From the NCBI RefSeq assembly GCF_007859955.1, contig NZ_SJPR01000001.1, forward strand, positions 1,989,590 through 2,053,589: a DNA stretch of 64,000 nt, read 5' to 3'. The notes under the pieces were generated by a model. The model saw nothing but the letters and a program-made list of their open reading frames with translations. It searched no databases and was not told the DNA's origin. The DNA is from Botrimarina colliarenosi (GTDB lineage: Bacteria > Planctomycetota > Planctomycetia > Pirellulales > Lacipirellulaceae). Positions 60,719 to 64,000 of this stretch are shown in pieces (position 1 is the first letter of the stretch; the number at the start of each line of letters is the position of its first letter). The translations under genes were made by a program, and so were the position numbers.

Positions 60719-63418
60719 CTAAATCGCCAAGTCACGCCACACGACGCCGCCGTCTTCGAGGCCCCAGTCGGCGTCGAAGTAACCGGCGGCGCGGACGTCG
60801 GGCGCCTCGGACGGGTCGCCCGGCGAGTCGATCGCCCGCGGCCCATAGATCAGCACGTCGGGATACTCGACGCCCGACCAAAAATACCGCAAGCGGGTCG
60901 TCATCCGCATGCCGACCACGCCCGTGCCGCCGACCACCGCGATGGAGGCCTCGGCACTGCCGGGACGGGGGCGGACCGCCAACACCGCAAGGTCGTCATC
61001 CGACTCGGGCCGCGCGCCGATCCACGCCCGGCCCCGTTCGACCCGCACGGTCCGCTTACGGCGGAAGGACGCCTCTTGCTGCAGGAGCAGCCACGCCGAG
61101 TTCGCCGGCGCGGAGCCGTACAGGACGACCGAGCGATCCATATCGGACAGAGTCCGCAGCGAATCACGCAGGTCGGCGTCCGCGATGACTTCCAAGCGCC
61201 CGGCGCCGCGGTACAGGAACAGGTGGGCGTCGTACCGCGCCTTGGCGGCCATCCAACTCCGTTCGGCTTTCGAGCCGCGCGTGCCGTAGACCAGCTGTGG
61301 CCGGCAGCAGAACGCCGACTTCAACCCGCCGCTACGTTCGGGCTCTTTGAACAGCGCCGCCAGCGGCGCGCTGTTGGGCGTGCGTCGCCAGACCCCGTCG
61401 TCGGCCCGCGCCAACGAAAGCGTCTGGCCGTCGCGGCCGGGTCGGAACTTCACCGGGCGGCCGCCGTCGAGGCGGACCGACACGTTCGCGCTGTCGCCGA
61501 ACGAGGCGAGCGACAGCCGCAGCCGCCGGACGTTGTCCGTGACGCCGACGATCTCGCCCTGCTCGCGGTCGCGCGACAGCCGGACCCGAGCGACGGCGCC
61601 CTGACGCTCCGCCGCGACGACCGTCACCCAGCCGAGCGTCGAGGCGGCGGCGGGGTCGGGCGTTGCGAAGTCGATCTCGTCCGAAGCGTCGTTGTCGCGG
61701 AGCTCGCGGTGCGTGAGCCAATCGGCCTGCTCGTGTAACAGTCGTGGCGTCTCGGCCGCCTCTGCTTCGCGGTAGGCGAAGTCGTTGTGGAAAGCGCCGA
61801 GGCGTTCGCGGAGGAAGCGGACCTCGCTGGGCGAAACGTCGGCGTTGCCGGTCGACAGCAGCGACACGCCGACGCCCTGCAAGTTCTCGAGGACTTGCAG
61901 CGGGTCCCCGGCCGCCGGCGCCCTGCCGAGCAGCCTGGCCATCGGCGAAGCGTCGGTGGGAACGACCCGCGCGCCCCCCTGGGTGTAGAAACTGAGCCAG
62001 CCGTCGGTGACGCCGACGGCGGCGAAACGGTCGGGCCGAAGCGTCGCCAGCCGCAAGGCGCCGTGGCCTCCCATCCCCGTCCCCATGACGGTGACGCGCC
62101 GCGTGGCGATCGGGTCGCCCCGTTCCGCCTGGCGTCGGGTGAAGTCGTCGAGCGCCTCGAGCGCGTCGGTCCGGCTCCAATCCTCCCAGTCGAACGCCCA
62201 CGCCCCGCGTCCGCCGGGGGCGACGACATGGGCGCTGGCGAGCGGTGTGTGTTTTGCGAGCCGCTGGGCGTGCGTCTCGCCCGCGTCGTGCAACGACACG
62301 ACCACCCCGGCGTTCTCCGCCGCGCCGCTGGCCGGCAGCACGCCGTACGCCTGCACCGACCCGTCGAGGTCGCTGACGAAGGTGTCGCTCCGCGGGTCTT
62401 GCGGCCCAACGACCCGCAGCGTCAGCGTCGCCTCGGCGAGCGGCGCGGCGCCAGGCTCGTTGCTGAGCACGGCGACGCGGACGGCGACGCTCTCGCCGAC
62501 CGCGAGCTCCCGCTGCGGGGCGGGCAGTTTGATGGTGAGGGGCGTCAGCAGCAGCGACTCGATCCGCCGTAGCGGCGTCATTGTTGGTTCGTCATCGCCC
62601 CAACCGACCCGCAGTTGGCATCGCGCAAGCGGCGTCGCCGTGGCGTTGAGCAGCGGGAGCGACAACGCGACCGACTCCGGCCGGCCCGCCACCAGGTCGG
62701 GCAACCGCGCCGCCTCGGTGATCAGTCGGACCGGCTCGGCGGGTCGGACCAACCGCGGCGTCGCGGCCGGCGACGCAAGGTGAGCGAGCAACCAGTTCTC
62801 GCCCTTGGCGACTTCCACCGGCAAGCGGAACCAACCGATCGAGTAGGGATCGCCCGGCAGCCATTCGCCGTTGAGGCAAACGGCCGCGCAGCCGGGCGCC
62901 TTGAGCAGCATGACGCCGGCGCTCGGGGCCGCGAACGTGGCGTAAGCGTAGCCACCCGCCAGGTCGCTCGACCGGGGGCTGTCGGCAGGGCGCCACGCAA
63001 CTTCCTCGCCGCTCGCGTCGAGGACTTCGTCCCCGGTATTGGGTGGCTTCCAATCGCCCCGGGCGACGGCGGCCTCGACCGGATCGACATGCAGGGCGGC
63101 ACGATGATAGTCGCCAACACGCGGCAGCAACGCCGCGACGACCGGCTCGATCCGCTCGGGGAGCGTCGCCGCTTGTTCGGCCGTTTCGTCCTCCGCTACG
63201 CTCGGCGTTTCGACGGGCGTTTCGGCTGGCGTTGCAACGGCTGCGGCGGGGGTCGCCTCGGCGCTGTCGGGCGCCGGCGGAGCCTCGGGCTCGGCGGCGG
63301 CGACCGCCGCGATCCACCCGAGGGCGATCGCCGGCCAGGCGCGGAGGTGACGGCGGCAATTCAAGTGAGGAAGCGGCAAGTGGCAGAGCGGCGCGAAAGG
63401 GAGTGGCACGAGGGGCAA
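60719..63418 (-). CDS. Secreted pseudo-alpha/beta-hydrolase (prolyl-oligopeptidase-like)
   Basis: The protein has 899 residues. After a signal-like segment (about 28-42, WPAIALGWIAAVAAA) comes an Ala/Pro/Glu-rich linker. The middle contains a hydrolase domain (about 370-480): VVSLHDAGETHAQRL (oxyanion strand region), PGGRGAWAFDWEDWSRTD, and the nucleophile elbow GTGMGGHG (446-453), where the expected Ser is Gly448. DRFAAVGVTDGWLSFYTQGG follows. This GxGMGGHG form also appears in planctomycete homologues. Catalysis by the usual triad is therefore unlikely. The rest is beta-rich with no recognised domain. The frame opens at TTG 63418; a TTG at codon 19 (63364) gives a tighter signal peptide. 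Confidence 0.72.
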   Translation of the reverse strand: MPLVPLPFAPLCHLPLPHLNCRRHLRAWPAIALGWIAAVAAAEPEAPPAPDSAEATPAAAVATPAETPVETPSVAEDETAEQAATLPERIEPVVAALLPRVGDYHRAALHVDPVEAAVARGDWKPPNTGDEVLDASGEEVAWRPADSPRSSDLAGGYAYATFAAPSAGVMLLKAPGCAAVCLNGEWLPGDPYSIGWFRLPVEVAKGENWLLAHLASPAATPRLVRPAEPVRLITEAARLPDLVAGRPESVALSLPLLNATATPLARCQLRVGWGDDEPTMTPLRRIESLLLTPLTIKLPAPQRELAVGESVAVRVAVLSNEPGAAPLAEATLTLRVVGPQDPRSDTFVSDLDGSVQAYGVLPASGAAENAGVVVSLHDAGETHAQRLAKHTPLASAHVVAPGGRGAWAFDWEDWSRTDALEALDDFTRRQAERGDPIATRRVTVMGTGMGGHGALRLATLRPDRFAAVGVTDGWLSFYTQGGARVVPTDASPMARLLGRAPAAGDPLQVLENLQGVGVSLLSTGNADVSPSEVRFLRERLGAFHNDFAYREAEAAETPRLLHEQADWLTHRELRDNDASDEIDFATPDPAAASTLGWVTVVAAERQGAVARVRLSRDREQGEIVGVTDNVRRLRLSLASFGDSANVSVRLDGGRPVKFRPGRDGQTLSLARADDGVWRRTPNSAPLAALFKEPERSGGLKSAFCCRPQLVYGTRGSKAERSWMAAKARYDAHLFLYRGAGRLEVIADADLRDSLRTLSDMDRSVVLYGSAPANSAWLLLQQEASFRRKRTVRVERGRAWIGARPESDDDLAVLAVRPRPGSAEASIAVVGGTGVVGMRMTTRLRYFWSGVEYPDVLIYGPRAIDSPGDPSEAPDVRAAGYFDADWGLEDGGVVWRDLAI

Positions 63419-63617
63419 GCGGAGCGTCCCGAGGTGGAGTGAGCGCCCCCCTCTAGCCTAGCCGGCGGCGGGGTGGCTCCCCAACCTGGCGCCGGGCGAA
63501 TCGGCAGAAGCCGCAAGATCGCCGCCCGCGCTGGCCGGCGCCATCGCGCCAGGGGGGCCCCATCGACGCGCGTGGACGGCAGGAAAGGTCACACTAACGA
63601 AAGAAACTTGCGATCGC

Positions 63618-63658
63618 AAAAAAAGCGACGAGCCGCCCTTTGGGGGGGCGGCTCGTCG
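63618..63658 (-). terminator. Intrinsic terminator with T-run
   Basis: On the reverse strand CGACGAGCCGCCC, a short loop and GGGCGGCTCGTCG (63626-63658) are followed by C and seven T residues (63618-63624). This is a canonical rho-independent terminator for the gene ending at 63716. Confidence 0.88.
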
Positions 63659-63715
63659 GAATCGTTCAGATTGGGTCGGCAGGATTCTGCCGGCCGAGGA
63701 CCTGCAGTCCGAGTA

Positions 63716-63949
63716 TCAGTCGCGGGGACGGACCGCACCGGTCAGGCCGCTGTAGTCGACGCGATCAGCCGCGTGCCAGAGCGGGAAGCCCTGACGGACG
63801 CGTTCGGCGAGGATCTCGAGCTTCTCTTGCGAGCCGGCCGGCGCGGCGGTCGGCTGGAACTCCTGGTCCTGGGCGCGCGGGACAAAGTCCTCGTCGTGGC
63901 CGTACTTCAGGATCGCTTCGAAAACGTTGCCAAGGGTGGGATCGGCCAT
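63716..63949 (-). CDS. Small conserved-looking protein of unknown function
   Basis: The protein has 77 residues, no signal peptide or membrane segment. Its start is well supported by an AAAGGAG ribosome site 6 bases before ATG 63949, and it is followed by a clear intrinsic terminator, so it is a real single-gene unit. The N-terminus is helical (PTLGNVFEAILKYGHDEDFV), with a mid-protein KLEILAERVRQGFPLWHAAD helix. No family is recognised; the composition and regulation suggest a well-expressed cytoplasmic protein. Confidence 0.75.
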   Translation of the reverse strand: MADPTLGNVFEAILKYGHDEDFVPRAQDQEFQPTAAPAGSQEKLEILAERVRQGFPLWHAADRVDYSGLTGAVRPRD

Positions 63950-64000
63950 GGATGGCTCCTTTCGGTCGCGGAGGGCGCCGCTTCGCCGGGATGACCGGCG

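Overview
The window is GC-rich (roughly two thirds G+C by eye) chromosomal DNA from a planctomycete, most likely of the Pirellulales / Lacipirellulaceae type. The clues are lineage-typical families: two BBP7-like outer-membrane barrels, a DUF1559 pseudopilin-like protein, three PEP-CTERM proteins with dockerin-type calcium repeats, a mu-protocadherin-like cell-surface protein, and two ECF sigma factor / Ser-Thr kinase pairs. No transposase, integrase, tRNA, rRNA or CRISPR array was seen.

Layout. 1-9112: the N-terminus of a secreted GH43 glycosidase (cut by the window edge), a frameshifted membrane-anchored protein, a DUF202 protein, a membrane-anchored ClpP-like protease, folC, a small unknown, an S41 protease and a large RND/MMPL transporter. 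9286-20984: a BBP7 barrel, a SEC-C/TPR protein, ribD, a sugar-binding-like protein, thrS, a cluster of palindromic repeats, a di-haem cytochrome c peroxidase with thiol peroxidase, and an unknown. 21039-34435: a TPR protein, a large PEP-CTERM protein, a lipoprotein gene overlapping lnt, a Tat-type metallophosphoesterase, an AAA ATPase, a small secreted protein and a DUF1559 gene. 34432-43221: a PEP-CTERM/dockerin propeller, a membrane Ser/Thr kinase with its ECF sigma factor, a second BBP7 barrel, two unknowns and an unusually short AMP-forming ligase. 43312-51494: the translation block rpmI-rplT-pheS-pheT (reverse strand), then amtB and acs (forward strand). 51501-64000: small unknowns, a seven-repeat PEP-CTERM protein, a protocadherin-like protein, and a signalling locus: a FixJ-like regulator divergent from an ECF sigma factor translationally coupled to an anti-sigma-finger/kinase/triple-PAS protein. 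A pseudo-alpha/beta-hydrolase and a small conserved protein close the window.

How it works together. Most genes are housekeeping (folate, riboflavin, aminoacyl-tRNA synthetases, ribosomal proteins, acetate and ammonium assimilation, lipoprotein maturation) or cell-surface. The best candidates for poorly described biology are the sigma/PAS-kinase locus at 56571-60594, the internal-dockerin propeller overlapping a pseudopilin gene at 33431-35631, and a dense set of intergenic palindromes in several sequence families (at least a dozen elements), one of which supplies the stop codon of ribD.

Limits: domain and family names come from recognised motifs without database searches. Residue positions are counted by hand and may be off by a few.
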